In this document: positions 1 to 5,431 of the stretch, piece after piece | Layout of the letters: every line of letters begins with the position of its first letter | Numbering within the stretch: the stretch's first letter is position 1 | NCBI GenBank assembly: GCA_021785795.1 | Contig: JAJYEK010000198.1 | Location: forward strand, 1 to 6,507 | Source of the DNA: Pseudomonadota bacterium | GTDB taxonomy: Bacteria; Pseudomonadota; Gammaproteobacteria; Acidiferrobacterales; UBA6901 | Direction of reading: 5' to 3' | Length of the DNA stretch: 6,507 bases | The notes under the pieces: model-generated | Told to the model about the DNA's origin: nothing | Database searches by the model: none | The model's input: only the letters and a program-made list of their open reading frames with translations | Translations under genes and position numbers: made by a program

Positions 1-1
1 T

Positions 2-346
2 CACGTCATGCTGCATTTCTCGAGCAGCCAGGCGGTCGTGTGGGTTGTCGACGACCCCTTCCGGTATCGCCTGCTGGCCGCAAACGAACTTACCAACCCG
101 GACATCTGTCTTGCCTACCCGAAATCTCCCTATCCCGGCAATGCCCTGGTACCCGCCGAGCGCGTCCGGGATATCCTGGATAACATGCAGGCGCTGCGGC
201 TGATGGAGGGGCAGTTTTATCTGCGCACCGGCACCGTCAACATCTTCAACGGTATGGTGAGCCTGAGTTTCTCATCGGATTCCTCGCATTATCTCCCTTA
301 CGAAGAGTTCCTCGAGATGGACTATTCGTTCTGGATAGGTGCGTAA
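2..346 (+). CDS. Hypothetical protein, probably 5'-truncated by the window edge
   Basis: The reading frame is open from the first bases of the window to a TAA at 344-346. The first ATG is at 8, but only seven bases precede it, so no ribosome binding site can be judged and the true start may lie outside. The visible 112 residues from that ATG form a mixed, soluble-looking sequence with no signal peptide, membrane segment or cysteine cluster. It has an acidic/aromatic C-terminus (LEMDYSFWIGA). The segment VVWVVDDPFRYRLLAAN at its N-terminus and the natural amino-acid composition support real coding. I do not recognise the family and propose no function. A strong hairpin begins 14 nt after the stop and probably ends its transcript. 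Downstream there is a long gene-free stretch, so it is not in an operon with the peroxiredoxin. Confidence 0.6.
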   Translation, partial: HVMLHFSSSQAVVWVVDDPFRYRLLAANELTNPDICLAYPKSPYPGNALVPAERVRDILDNMQALRLMEGQFYLRTGTVNIFNGMVSLSFSSDSSHYLPYEEFLEMDYSFWIGA

Positions 347-360
347 TGCCTCTGTCGCTT

Positions 361-402
361 GGGCGCCACACTGATCCGGCAACCGGGGATCGGGTGGTGC
401 CC
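361..402 (+). terminator. Hairpin after the first gene, probable U-tail-less terminator
   Basis: GGGCGCCAC (361-369) pairs with GTGGTGCCC (394-402) with one G·U in RNA. Inside it, GATCC (373-377) pairs with GGATC (387-391), and GG (378-379) with CC (383-384) closes a CAA loop with a two-base bulge. The hairpin starts 14 nt after the TAA of the preceding gene. No T-run follows, so this would be a tail-less terminator or an mRNA 3'-end stabiliser. The structure is seen in the sequence; its role is inferred from position. Confidence 0.5.
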
Positions 403-1107
403 TGGCCGCGCTACGCCAACCCTAGGGCGGCGCGCGTAAGTGGTTATCAGCCCCGACGGCAATGAACACGGCACCCAGGCCGGCCTCCCCCGAAGGCCGG
501 GACGCACCCGAGAAAGGACTGCGCACAACCGACACCCAAAAACGCCGTAGCGGGCGGGCAGCGCAGCTGCGCCAACACCACGCACAGATAATCATGGCAT
601 GCTCATGGTCGCGGGCAGTCGCCTTCCCGCCCGAGGCGATAAGCCTCTGCCACCGCGCATTGTCCGCCCCGCCCCGGAGAGTTTCTGTCAGTCAAAGGCA
701 GCAGTGAGTTCCATGCGCCGCTCGCGACCGATACGCTTAATGCCGATGCGGCCGCAGGCGCAGAGCCACCGCAGTTCCGACGAACCAGTACGGTGCGCGC
801 AAGCCTCGGCTACCGCCGCTCACGCCCCAACGCACGATGCCCGCGATTCTGGCCAGTAGCGCTTGCACGGTTGGCCCTCGAGTCCCCCATTCTCGATCTG
901 AACACTCGCGTCCCCAACGCACCCTGTCAGCACGCAGTAGCGTCCCAAAGGGCGGTTGTCATCGGCCAGACGCCGGTGTTGACTGTGACGGGCGGCTCAT
1001 CCCGATGGAAAACCGTCGCGTCCTGGAGGCTGTTTAGTCTTCCTTGAGGCGCCAGAGCCGACACTATCAAGCCCTGCCGGTGCGCCCGAAAGACGCCCTC
1101 ACCCTGC
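403..1107. other. Gene-free spacer
   Basis: About 700 nt without a convincing gene. Short frames on both strands give arginine-, proline- and serine-rich translations typical of non-coding GC-rich DNA, and none has a good ribosome binding site. I see no tRNA, transposase remnant or CRISPR-like repeat. It holds one clear 7-bp hairpin (480-500) and, near its end, the motif GCTGTTTAGTCTTCCTTG (1029-1046), which recurs almost unchanged at 2590-2606. It could be a decayed gene region, but no recognisable protein remnant is left. Confidence 0.5.
480..500. repeat. Small inverted repeat (hairpin)
   Basis: CCGGCCT (480-486) is perfectly complementary to AGGCCGG (494-500) across a 7-nt C-rich loop. 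It lies 134 nt beyond the first gene. It has no T-run and no assigned role; short GC hairpins arise often by chance in DNA of this composition. Confidence 0.4.
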
Positions 1108-1156
1108 CGTCACTGGCCGCAAAGAGGAAAACCTGGAAGGTTTTGCTGCCGTGACG
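1108..1156. repeat. Compound inverted repeat upstream of the peroxiredoxin gene
   Basis: Nested complementarity: CGTCAC (1108-1113) with GTGACG (1151-1156), GGC (1115-1117) with GCC (1148-1150), and an inner perfect stem AAAACCT (1128-1134) with AGGTTTT (1138-1144) closing a GGA loop. It ends 130 nt before the peroxiredoxin start. It could be a structured 5' leader, a regulator site or a terminator for an upstream transcript; the sequence does not decide between them. Confidence 0.4.
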
Positions 1157-1217
1157 CCTTGCCGACATAAGGGCGATGCTGGAGTAAATGGCACAGGGAA
1201 TAATACCGTTGCCCATG

Positions 1218-1243
1218 AGCCCCACCCCCGGCACGATGGGGCT
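1218..1243. repeat. Hairpin in the peroxiredoxin leader
   Basis: AGCCCCA (1218-1224) pairs perfectly with TGGGGCT (1237-1243) over a 12-nt loop. A five-T run follows 12 nt later (1257-1261), too far for a classic intrinsic terminator. It lies about 45 nt upstream of the chosen peroxiredoxin start, so it may be a leader structure affecting expression. Its presence here also argues that the upstream in-frame ATG at 1188 is not the start. Confidence 0.35.
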
Positions 1244-1275
1244 TGGAAACGAAACCCTTTTTGCCATCCCGACAC

Positions 1276-1281
1276 AGGAAG
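1276..1281 (+). promoter_or_regulatory. Ribosome binding site deciding the peroxiredoxin start
   Basis: AGGAAG sits 5 nt before the ATG at 1287. It selects this start over the in-frame ATG at 1188, which would add 33 residues with no family similarity. Confidence 0.7.
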
Positions 1282-1286
1282 ACGCA

Positions 1287-1928
1287 ATGGACACAACAGA
1301 CACAGCGTGGCCACGATTGAATGAACCGGCACCAGACTTTGATGCCAAGACGACCCGCGGCCAAAAAACCCTGGCCGACTACAAGGGTAAATGGCTGATC
1401 CTGTTTTCCCATCCCGCGGATTTCACGCCGGTCTGTACTACAGAATTCATGGCCTTCGCCAGGGCCTACCCCGCCTTCCAGAAACTCAACTGTGAACTGC
1501 TCGGACTGTCCATCGACAGCAACTACGCGCACATGGCCTGGGTGCGCAACATAAAGGACAAGTTTGGCATCGACATACCGTTCCCGATCATCGAAGATCT
1601 GTCGATGCGCGTAGCCCGCGCCTACGGCATGATACAGCCTGGGGCTTCCGATACCTCTGCGGTGCGCTCCACCTTTGTTATTGACGACCAGGGCTTTCTG
1701 CGTGCCATGGTGTATTACCCGATGACAAATGGCCGCTCGATTCCTGAGTTTGTGCGTCTGGTGAGTGCACTCCAGACTTCCGACAAGTACGGCGTGGCCA
1801 CTCCTGAAGGCTGGCAGCCTGGCGACCAGGTCCTCGTGCCGCCCCCGCAGACTTCGCGGGATGCAGAAAAGCGCATGGCTGAAGGTCATGAATGTGCCGA
1901 CTGGTATTTCTGCAAGAAATCCCTTTGA
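1287..1928 (+). CDS. Peroxiredoxin, archaeal Prx6-like (AhpC/TSA family)
   Basis: Thiol peroxidase that reduces H2O2 and organic hydroperoxides in the cytoplasm. The 213-residue protein has the active-site motif PxxxTxxC (PADFTPVC), with the peroxidatic cysteine at residue 50 and the conserved catalytic arginine at 127 in the VRSTFVID segment. The longer C-terminal domain of the Prx6/archaeal type (PEGWQPGDQVLVPPP) follows. Two late cysteines, C203 and C209 in ECADWYFC, match in position and spacing the C207/C213 pair of the Aeropyrum pernix enzyme. A 2-Cys mechanism with C209 as resolving cysteine is therefore likely (known for the family, inferred here). An extra cysteine lies at 69. The start at 1287 is supported by AGGAAG 5 nt upstream. 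The next gene, a SOR/ABM-like protein, begins 68 nt downstream on the same strand, probably in one transcript. There is no signal peptide. The reductant partner is not visible in the window. Confidence 0.95.
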   Translation: MDTTDTAWPRLNEPAPDFDAKTTRGQKTLADYKGKWLILFSHPADFTPVCTTEFMAFARAYPAFQKLNCELLGLSIDSNYAHMAWVRNIKDKFGIDIPFPIIEDLSMRVARAYGMIQPGASDTSAVRSTFVIDDQGFLRAMVYYPMTNGRSIPEFVRLVSALQTSDKYGVATPEGWQPGDQVLVPPPQTSRDAEKRMAEGHECADWYFCKKSL

Positions 1929-1984
1929 TTCGAGGGCCTTGCACCCTTGGCCACGCAAGCCGGCCACCAGATGGAATACACCGT

Positions 1985-1991
1985 GAGGAGA
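1985..1991 (+). promoter_or_regulatory. Strong ribosome binding site for the SOR/ABM-like gene
   Basis: GAGGAGA lies 5-6 nt before the ATG at 1997. It fixes the start there rather than at the in-frame ATG at 1892, which would overlap the end of the peroxiredoxin gene. Confidence 0.75.
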
Positions 1992-1996
1992 AGTCC

Positions 1997-2386
1997 ATGT
2001 TTGATCCCGTCAGCATCCCCTATGGCAGCAAGATGCTCTTCAATGCCGTCAAGCTCAAACCGGGCGTCACCCTAAGCGATGTCGAGCTTGCACTGGGCGA
2101 AATGTGTAACGTGGTGAAGGAAACCTATGGCGATCAGGCCGGCGGTTTTATCGCCGGGCAGGTGTTCAAGTACGACGGCTTCATCAGCCAGGAGGGATCC
2201 ATCGATTCGATGAAGGCACCTGACTACGACGTCGCCATCGTCACCTACTGGGCCTCATTCGAGCAGCACGAAAAGTCGCACGCAGACTCGACATTCAATG
2301 AGAAATTCAAGGCGGTAGGCGCAATGTGCAGCGACAGCACCGAAGTGGGATTTAGCATGCTGTGGCAAGGCGTTCCCGGGGATTGA
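1997..2386 (+). CDS. Small ferredoxin-fold protein, SOR/ABM-like, function unknown
   Basis: A 129-residue soluble protein with the look of a dimeric alpha/beta-barrel (ABM-type) domain: strand (MLFNAVKLKPG), helix (TLSDVELALGEMCNVVKETYG), strands (GGFIAGQVFKYDGF; YDVAIVTYWAS), helix (FEQHEKSHADSTFNEKFKAVGAMC) and a final strand (EVGFSMLWQG). From memory, this order and the residues C37, H91 and H95 resemble the N-terminal part of archaeal sulfur oxygenase reductase, where C31 is the catalytic cysteine and H86/H90 bind iron. The Cys-to-His distance is 54 here and 55 there. The third iron ligand, E114 of SOR, has no clear counterpart because the protein stops just after the final tryptophan. 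It is under half the SOR length (about 308). It may be a reduced SOR relative, another metal- or thiol-dependent oxygenase, or simply an ABM-fold protein. Its position right behind a peroxiredoxin suggests sulfur or peroxide redox work. That the gene is real is near certain; the function is inference. Confidence 0.85.
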   Translation: MFDPVSIPYGSKMLFNAVKLKPGVTLSDVELALGEMCNVVKETYGDQAGGFIAGQVFKYDGFISQEGSIDSMKAPDYDVAIVTYWASFEQHEKSHADSTFNEKFKAVGAMCSDSTEVGFSMLWQGVPGD

Positions 2387-2400
2387 CCAATTTTTATTGG
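2387..2400 (+). repeat. AT-rich hairpin directly after the stop codon
   Basis: CCAAT (2387-2391) and ATTGG (2396-2400) flank a TTTT loop immediately behind the TGA at 2384-2386, and a second ATTGG follows at 2401-2405. The stem is only 5 bp and has no T-tail after it, so I read it as an mRNA 3'-end structure or protein site rather than a terminator. Confidence 0.3.
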
Positions 2401-2480
2401 ATTGGTTTACCCGTGCATTGGGCATTTTCAGTCCCTTTACCGATTGGCCTTTGAGGGAGCCCCCTCCTGAATGCCGCGGT

Positions 2481-2518
2481 AAACGGCAGAAACAGGGAGA
2501 CGGAGACAGCCGTTTTTT
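2481..2518 (+). terminator. Probable intrinsic terminator of the peroxiredoxin/SOR-like operon
   Basis: AAACGGC (2481-2487) pairs with GCCGTTT (2509-2515), and the second arm runs into six Ts (2513-2518). The 21-nt loop is longer than usual, which lowers confidence. The position, about 95 nt past the last stop of a plus-strand operon, fits. Confidence 0.45.
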
Positions 2519-3039
2519 CCGTATTCAGTGGCACGGGAACTCAGTCGTTTTCGAGTTCCTGGCAAGCGAACAGGTCCGTGAAGGGAGCCGCTGTGAGTCT
2601 TCCTTGCGGTTTTCACGAATGGCGCGAGGAGCGATTAGCCCATCCATTCGTCCCTGCACGAAGGACTTGCAGAAATTTTGTCGAAAGCCATCCGGCACAC
2701 GCCTTGGTTACGCGCAAACCCGAGGCGCTCTCCAGCCACATGCTTTCTCATGGTGCTCTACCTGGTCTCTGCACACCGGTTCTCCTGCAGTCCGCAGGGT
2801 CCATATCTGAGGACCTGGCTTGCTATTCCCCACACGAAGCTTCTTGCAAGGCACATGTCCTCTCTATGGAGGTAACAGGGACGCCGCACCCAGTCTTTGG
2901 ATGGCGCATGCCGGATTTTCCGTCACGGATGCCCCTTGTTTCGCGGCTGACGACCGGTATCCCGAACGGGGCTCCGGCCCCGGAACGCAAACCGCCGCGG
3001 CGATCGCCTCTGGACCGGCAACGCCAAAAGCCACAGCCT
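2519..3039. other. Gene-free spacer between two convergent units
   Basis: About 520 nt between the operon terminator and the end of cbbR. Long open frames exist on the plus strand (for example 2397-2810 and 2578-3183), but their translations are low-complexity mixes of R, P, S and C with no recognisable motif and no ribosome binding site. The second also runs antisense into cbbR. I regard them as non-coding. The stretch contains the inverted repeat at 2536-2559 and the 17-nt repeat copy at 2590-2606; nothing else stands out. Confidence 0.5.
2536..2559. repeat. Perfect 7-bp inverted repeat
   Basis: GGAACTC (2536-2542) and GAGTTCC (2553-2559) are separated by a 10-nt T-rich loop, 18 nt after the preceding terminator-like hairpin. 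It could be a second, back-up hairpin of the same 3' end or a regulator site. No T-run follows. Confidence 0.4.
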
Positions 3040-3060
3040 TGCGCCGCGTTCCTGGGCGCA
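3040..3060 (-). terminator. Hairpin just downstream of cbbR
   Basis: TGCGCC (3040-3045) pairs with GGCGCA (3055-3060) over a 9-nt loop. It begins 7 nt beyond the cbbR stop when read on the minus strand. There is no following U-run on that strand, so termination is only inferred from position. Its loop shares CGCGTTCCTGG with the hairpin at 5613-5657. Confidence 0.35.
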
Positions 3061-3067
3061 GACACCG

Positions 3068-4060
3068 TCACGTACGGCGCCTGGTTTTTTTCCCCGCCTT
3101 TGCGCGCACCGGACGCGACAGACGGGCCGCGGGCGGCTCGGCCACCCAACCCTTGCGCACCCCGAGGTCTGGACCTTCCTTGACCAGGAAGTCCAGGAAG
3201 GCCCGGGCCGTCAAACCCAGGTGCTTGCCCTGCAAGTGGACCGCATACCACGTTCTGTGCAGGGGGAAACCGTCGACATCGAGGATTACGAGGCGGCTTG
3301 CCTCCAGTTCGAGCTCCAGACTGCTCAGGGCCAGTACGGAAATCCCAAGGCCGGCCATAATCGCCTGTTTTATGGCCTCACTCGAGCCAAGCTCCATGTA
3401 GGGCTCAACGCGAAGCCCGTGTTCCGCGAACACCTGGGCCGCCGACATGCGTGTTCCGGAGCCGGACTCGCGCAACAGAAAGCGTTCGCGCACAACGCTT
3501 TCCAAAGGGATACGCTTCTTGCCGGCCAAGGGGTGATCCGGGTGCGCCACCACCACCAGGAGATTTTCCATGAACGGCCGGACCGCAAGGTCCATGTCAC
3601 GCGGGATCTGACCCATGATGACGAAGTCGTCGAGATTGTCCGCCAGCCGCTCCAGCACCCGCGCGCGGTTCGTGACCGTAAGCTGGGGTGAGACGTCCGG
3701 ATATTCCTGCACGAAAAGCCCAAGGAAATGCGGCATGAAGAATTTTGCGGACGTGACGACCGCCATCTTCAGGGGGCCTGCCACCTTGCCCTTCATGTCG
3801 GCGATCTCCGCAGTCAGCGTGCGCAACTCATCCATCACCGCGATCGTGGCGGCATACACCTCTTCACCGGCGCGCGTCAGCAGGAGTTTCTTGCCAACCC
3901 GCTCGATCAAAGGCAGGCCCACGATCTCTTCGAGCCGCCCCACCTGAATGTGGACCGCAGGCTGGGTGAGACAGAGTTCTTCGGCAGCGCGCGTATAGCT
4001 GCGATGCCGGGCGACCGCCTCGAAAAGCCGCAGTTGTTGGAGGGTCCAGTGACTGATCAT
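3068..4060 (-). CDS. cbbR: LysR-family transcriptional regulator, CbbR type
   Basis: Transcription factor of the CbbR group, which activates Calvin-cycle (cbb) operons in response to metabolites such as RuBP, phosphoenolpyruvate or NADPH. The 330-residue protein has the LysR winged helix-turn-helix at about 3-62 (TLQQLRLFEAVARHRSYTRAAEELCLTQPAVHIQVGRLE in two adjacent blocks), then GLPLIERVGKKLLLTRAGE and the linker helix to about 90. The effector-binding domain runs from about 93 to 300 (GPLKMAVVTSAKFFMPHFL; MAGLGISVLALSSLELE). The tail after about 303 is proline-, arginine- and lysine-rich and probably disordered. The ATG at 4060 gives the usual short N-terminus, but the ribosome binding site is weak. 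The gene is transcribed away from the DUF6671 unit across an AT-rich spacer with a palindrome. No RuBisCO or other cbb gene is in the window, so the target could be remote or the assignment could cover a relative with another regulon. Confidence 0.88.
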   Translation of the reverse strand: MISHWTLQQLRLFEAVARHRSYTRAAEELCLTQPAVHIQVGRLEEIVGLPLIERVGKKLLLTRAGEEVYAATIAVMDELRTLTAEIADMKGKVAGPLKMAVVTSAKFFMPHFLGLFVQEYPDVSPQLTVTNRARVLERLADNLDDFVIMGQIPRDMDLAVRPFMENLLVVVAHPDHPLAGKKRIPLESVVRERFLLRESGSGTRMSAAQVFAEHGLRVEPYMELGSSEAIKQAIMAGLGISVLALSSLELELEASRLVILDVDGFPLHRTWYAVHLQGKHLGLTARAFLDFLVKEGPDLGVRKGWVAEPPAARLSRPVRAKAGKKTRRRT

Positions 4061-4083
4061 TTACCAGGATAAATCGCCGCATT

Positions 4084-4098
4084 AACTAATCATTAGTT
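4084..4098. promoter_or_regulatory. Probable LysR-type operator in the divergent promoter region
   Basis: AACTAATCATTAGTT is a perfect palindrome around a central C, lying 24 nt upstream of the cbbR start inside an AT-rich island (about 4063-4130) in otherwise GC-rich DNA. It contains the T-N11-A type symmetry of LysR boxes. On the minus strand, a weak promoter TTAGGT (4133-4138), 18 nt, TAATAT (4109-4114) would place the site at the cbbR transcript start, which suits autorepression. On the plus strand, TATATT (4108-4113) could be a -10 for the DUF6671 direction with the palindrome near -35. The palindrome is seen; binding by the CbbR product is inferred. Confidence 0.6.
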
Positions 4099-4147
4099 CC
4101 CATTGGCTATATTACTCGCTAAATTCCCAGACACCTAAGGGGCCGAT

Positions 4148-4179
4148 GGCCATACCATGGCCGCCTGCGCCGCCGCAGG
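4148..4179. repeat. Two adjacent small hairpins
   Basis: GGCCAT (4148-4153) pairs with ATGGCC (4157-4162) over a 3-nt loop, and CCTGCG (4164-4169) pairs with CGCAGG (4174-4179) over a 4-nt loop. They would lie early in a plus-strand leader running from the AT-rich promoter region to the DUF6671 gene. Their role is unknown. Confidence 0.35.
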
Positions 4180-4355
4180 TGCCAGGGCGGCAGGAGCGTC
4201 CCGAGGCCGGCGCTTTATCCTGTGCGCATCCCGCAACCTCCCGGCCGCAATCCAGGGAGCGATGCCGTGCAAGCGCCAGGCACGCGGGCTGTGGGCGTGA
4301 CACGCGGTTTCTCGATACACCGGCCACGGGGTGCCAACTCCCATCCGGGAGGCTG

Positions 4356-4381
4356 CCGTTTTCCTGATCCGCAGGGAACGG
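4356..4381. repeat. Hairpin in the DUF6671 upstream region
   Basis: CCGTT (4356-4360) pairs with AACGG (4377-4381), and CCTG (4363-4366) pairs with CAGG (4372-4375), with a 2x1 internal loop and a 5-nt apical loop. It ends 43 nt before the possible small ORF at 4425. No T-run follows it, so a leader structure is more likely than a terminator. Confidence 0.35.
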
Positions 4382-4424
4382 TGCGCCGGTGCATCAAACC
4401 GCTTGCAGGGAATTCGGGGGGCGA

Positions 4425-4565
4425 ATGGAAAAAACGATGATCCGTCACAAGACAGCACACGATCCGGTGCGCGCCGCGGGCTTTCAGGTCAGCGGCAACG
4501 CCCCAAACGCCCTTCTTTGCCGCTTAGCGCCGCCGCGACTCTTCGTGCGGTACCGGCAAGCGTAG
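4425..4565 (+). CDS. Possible 46-residue upstream ORF coupled to the DUF6671 gene
   Basis: An ATG at 4425 opens a frame of 46 codons (beginning MEKTMIRHKTAHDPVRAAGF) that ends in TAG at 4563-4565, only 2 nt before the ATG of the DUF6671 gene. A run of six Gs at 4416-4421 lies 3 nt upstream of the start, a poor but possible ribosome binding site; a second ATG in frame is at 4437. About 72% of its third codon positions are G or C. The downstream gene has no ribosome binding site of its own, so translational coupling from this ORF would explain how it is read. The peptide is basic, has no membrane segment and is not recognised. It may equally be a chance frame, and I rate it as unproven. Confidence 0.25.
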   Translation: MEKTMIRHKTAHDPVRAAGFQVSGNAPNALLCRLAPPRLFVRYRQA

Positions 4566-4567
4566 CC

Positions 4568-5431
4568 ATGACCGCCTGCGAGCTCGCAAACGAAAGCCGC
4601 TACCACGGGCAACGCGTAGCCTTTCTGACGCAGCACGGCAAGGAGGGGGTCGTAGGCGCGGTCCTCGAGAGCTTCGTCGGTTGTCTGGTCGAACGCGTGA
4701 CAGGTTTCGACACGGATCTCCTTGGAACCTTCACACGCGATATCCCCCGCGCCGGCACGCAGATCGAGGCGGCGCGCACTAAAGCACGGACTGGCATGGA
4801 GATTTCCGGGCGGCGGCTTGGGCTGGCAAGCGAAGGATCCTTCGGTGTCGACCCCTATGCCGGTCTTCTCCCGTGGAACGTCGAAATCCTGGTATTCATC
4901 GACGACCATCTGGGGCTCGAGGTGGTCGGCATGGCGCAGGGCGCAGCCAACAGTGGCCAGATCCTCGCCGCCCACTGGGAGGACGCCAGGCAGTTCGCCC
5001 AGGCGATGCACTTCCCCGAACACCATCTCGTTATCAGGCCAGACCGTGACAGCGATCCACGCATCCGCAAGGGGATCAGCGACTGGCGGACGTTCAGAAT
5101 GGCTTATGACGAGGCGGTGACGCACTCTGCCAGCGGATGCGTGTTCGTCGAAGTGGACCTGCGCGCCTACGCAAACCCGACCCGCCTCGCCAGCATCCGG
5201 CTCGCCGCTGTCGATCTCGGCCGCCGCCTCGCCTCCATGTGTCCCGTTTGCCGTGCGCCCGGTTTCTGGACCGTCAAGACGATCGCGGGATTGCCGTGCC
5301 AGGCCTGCGGAGCGCCCACGCGCGAGACACGCGCCGAGATTCATGCCTGTCTCCAATGCGGGCATAGCGTGACATGTGACCGGCAAAGGCTTGCGGCCGA
5401 CCCCGCTCGCTGTGATCACTGCAACCCCTGA
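4568..5431 (+). CDS. DUF6671 family protein with C-terminal zinc-ribbon-like cysteines
   Basis: A 287-residue protein of a conserved family of unknown function. Family-type blocks, recognised from memory, appear in order: GQRVAFLTQHGKEG (15-28), FDTDLLGTF (47-55), RAGTQIEAARTKARTGME (61-78), LGLASEGSFG (84-93), WNVEILVFID (103-112), FPEHHLVIRP (149-158), IRKGI (166-170), and VEVDLRAYANPTR (194-206). The tail carries four CxxC pairs (C225/C228, C244/C247, C261/C264, C282/C285) and ends CDHCNP, which looks like two zinc sites. The frame is open upstream to a GTG at 4331, but those 79 residues lack family similarity, so the ATG at 4568 is preferred although no ribosome binding site precedes it. 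There is no signal peptide or membrane segment; a cytoplasmic enzyme or nucleic-acid-related protein is possible but unproven. It is divergent from cbbR and may share its control region. Confidence 0.85.
   Translation: MTACELANESRYHGQRVAFLTQHGKEGVVGAVLESFVGCLVERVTGFDTDLLGTFTRDIPRAGTQIEAARTKARTGMEISGRRLGLASEGSFGVDPYAGLLPWNVEILVFIDDHLGLEVVGMAQGAANSGQILAAHWEDARQFAQAMHFPEHHLVIRPDRDSDPRIRKGISDWRTFRMAYDEAVTHSASGCVFVEVDLRAYANPTRLASIRLAAVDLGRRLASMCPVCRAPGFWTVKTIAGLPCQACGAPTRETRAEIHACLQCGHSVTCDRQRLAADPARCDHCNP

Noticed and set aside
737..922. A short minus-strand frame containing a hydrophobic stretch (PYWFVGTAVAL), possible membrane protein remnant
   Set aside because: Only about a dozen hydrophobic residues, interrupted by charged ones, with no continuation in neighbouring frames that I could recognise.
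1188..1286. N-terminal extension of the peroxiredoxin from the ATG at 1188
   Set aside because: The extra 33 residues show no family similarity, and the ATG at 1287 has a well-placed AGGAAG and gives catalytic Cys50, the same number as in the archaeal enzyme.
1110..1967. A 285-codon open frame on the minus strand
   Set aside because: It lies almost entirely antisense to the peroxiredoxin gene, whose catalytic motifs are clear; its translation shows no family motif.
2397..3183. Overlapping plus-strand frames (2397-2810, 2578-3183)
   Set aside because: Translations are rich in R, P, S and C without motifs, no ribosome binding site is present, and the second overlaps the cbbR coding region in antisense.
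4484..5419. A 311-codon open frame on the minus strand
   Set aside because: It is the antisense shadow of the DUF6671 gene, a common artefact in GC-rich DNA; the plus strand has conserved blocks and a cysteine tail.
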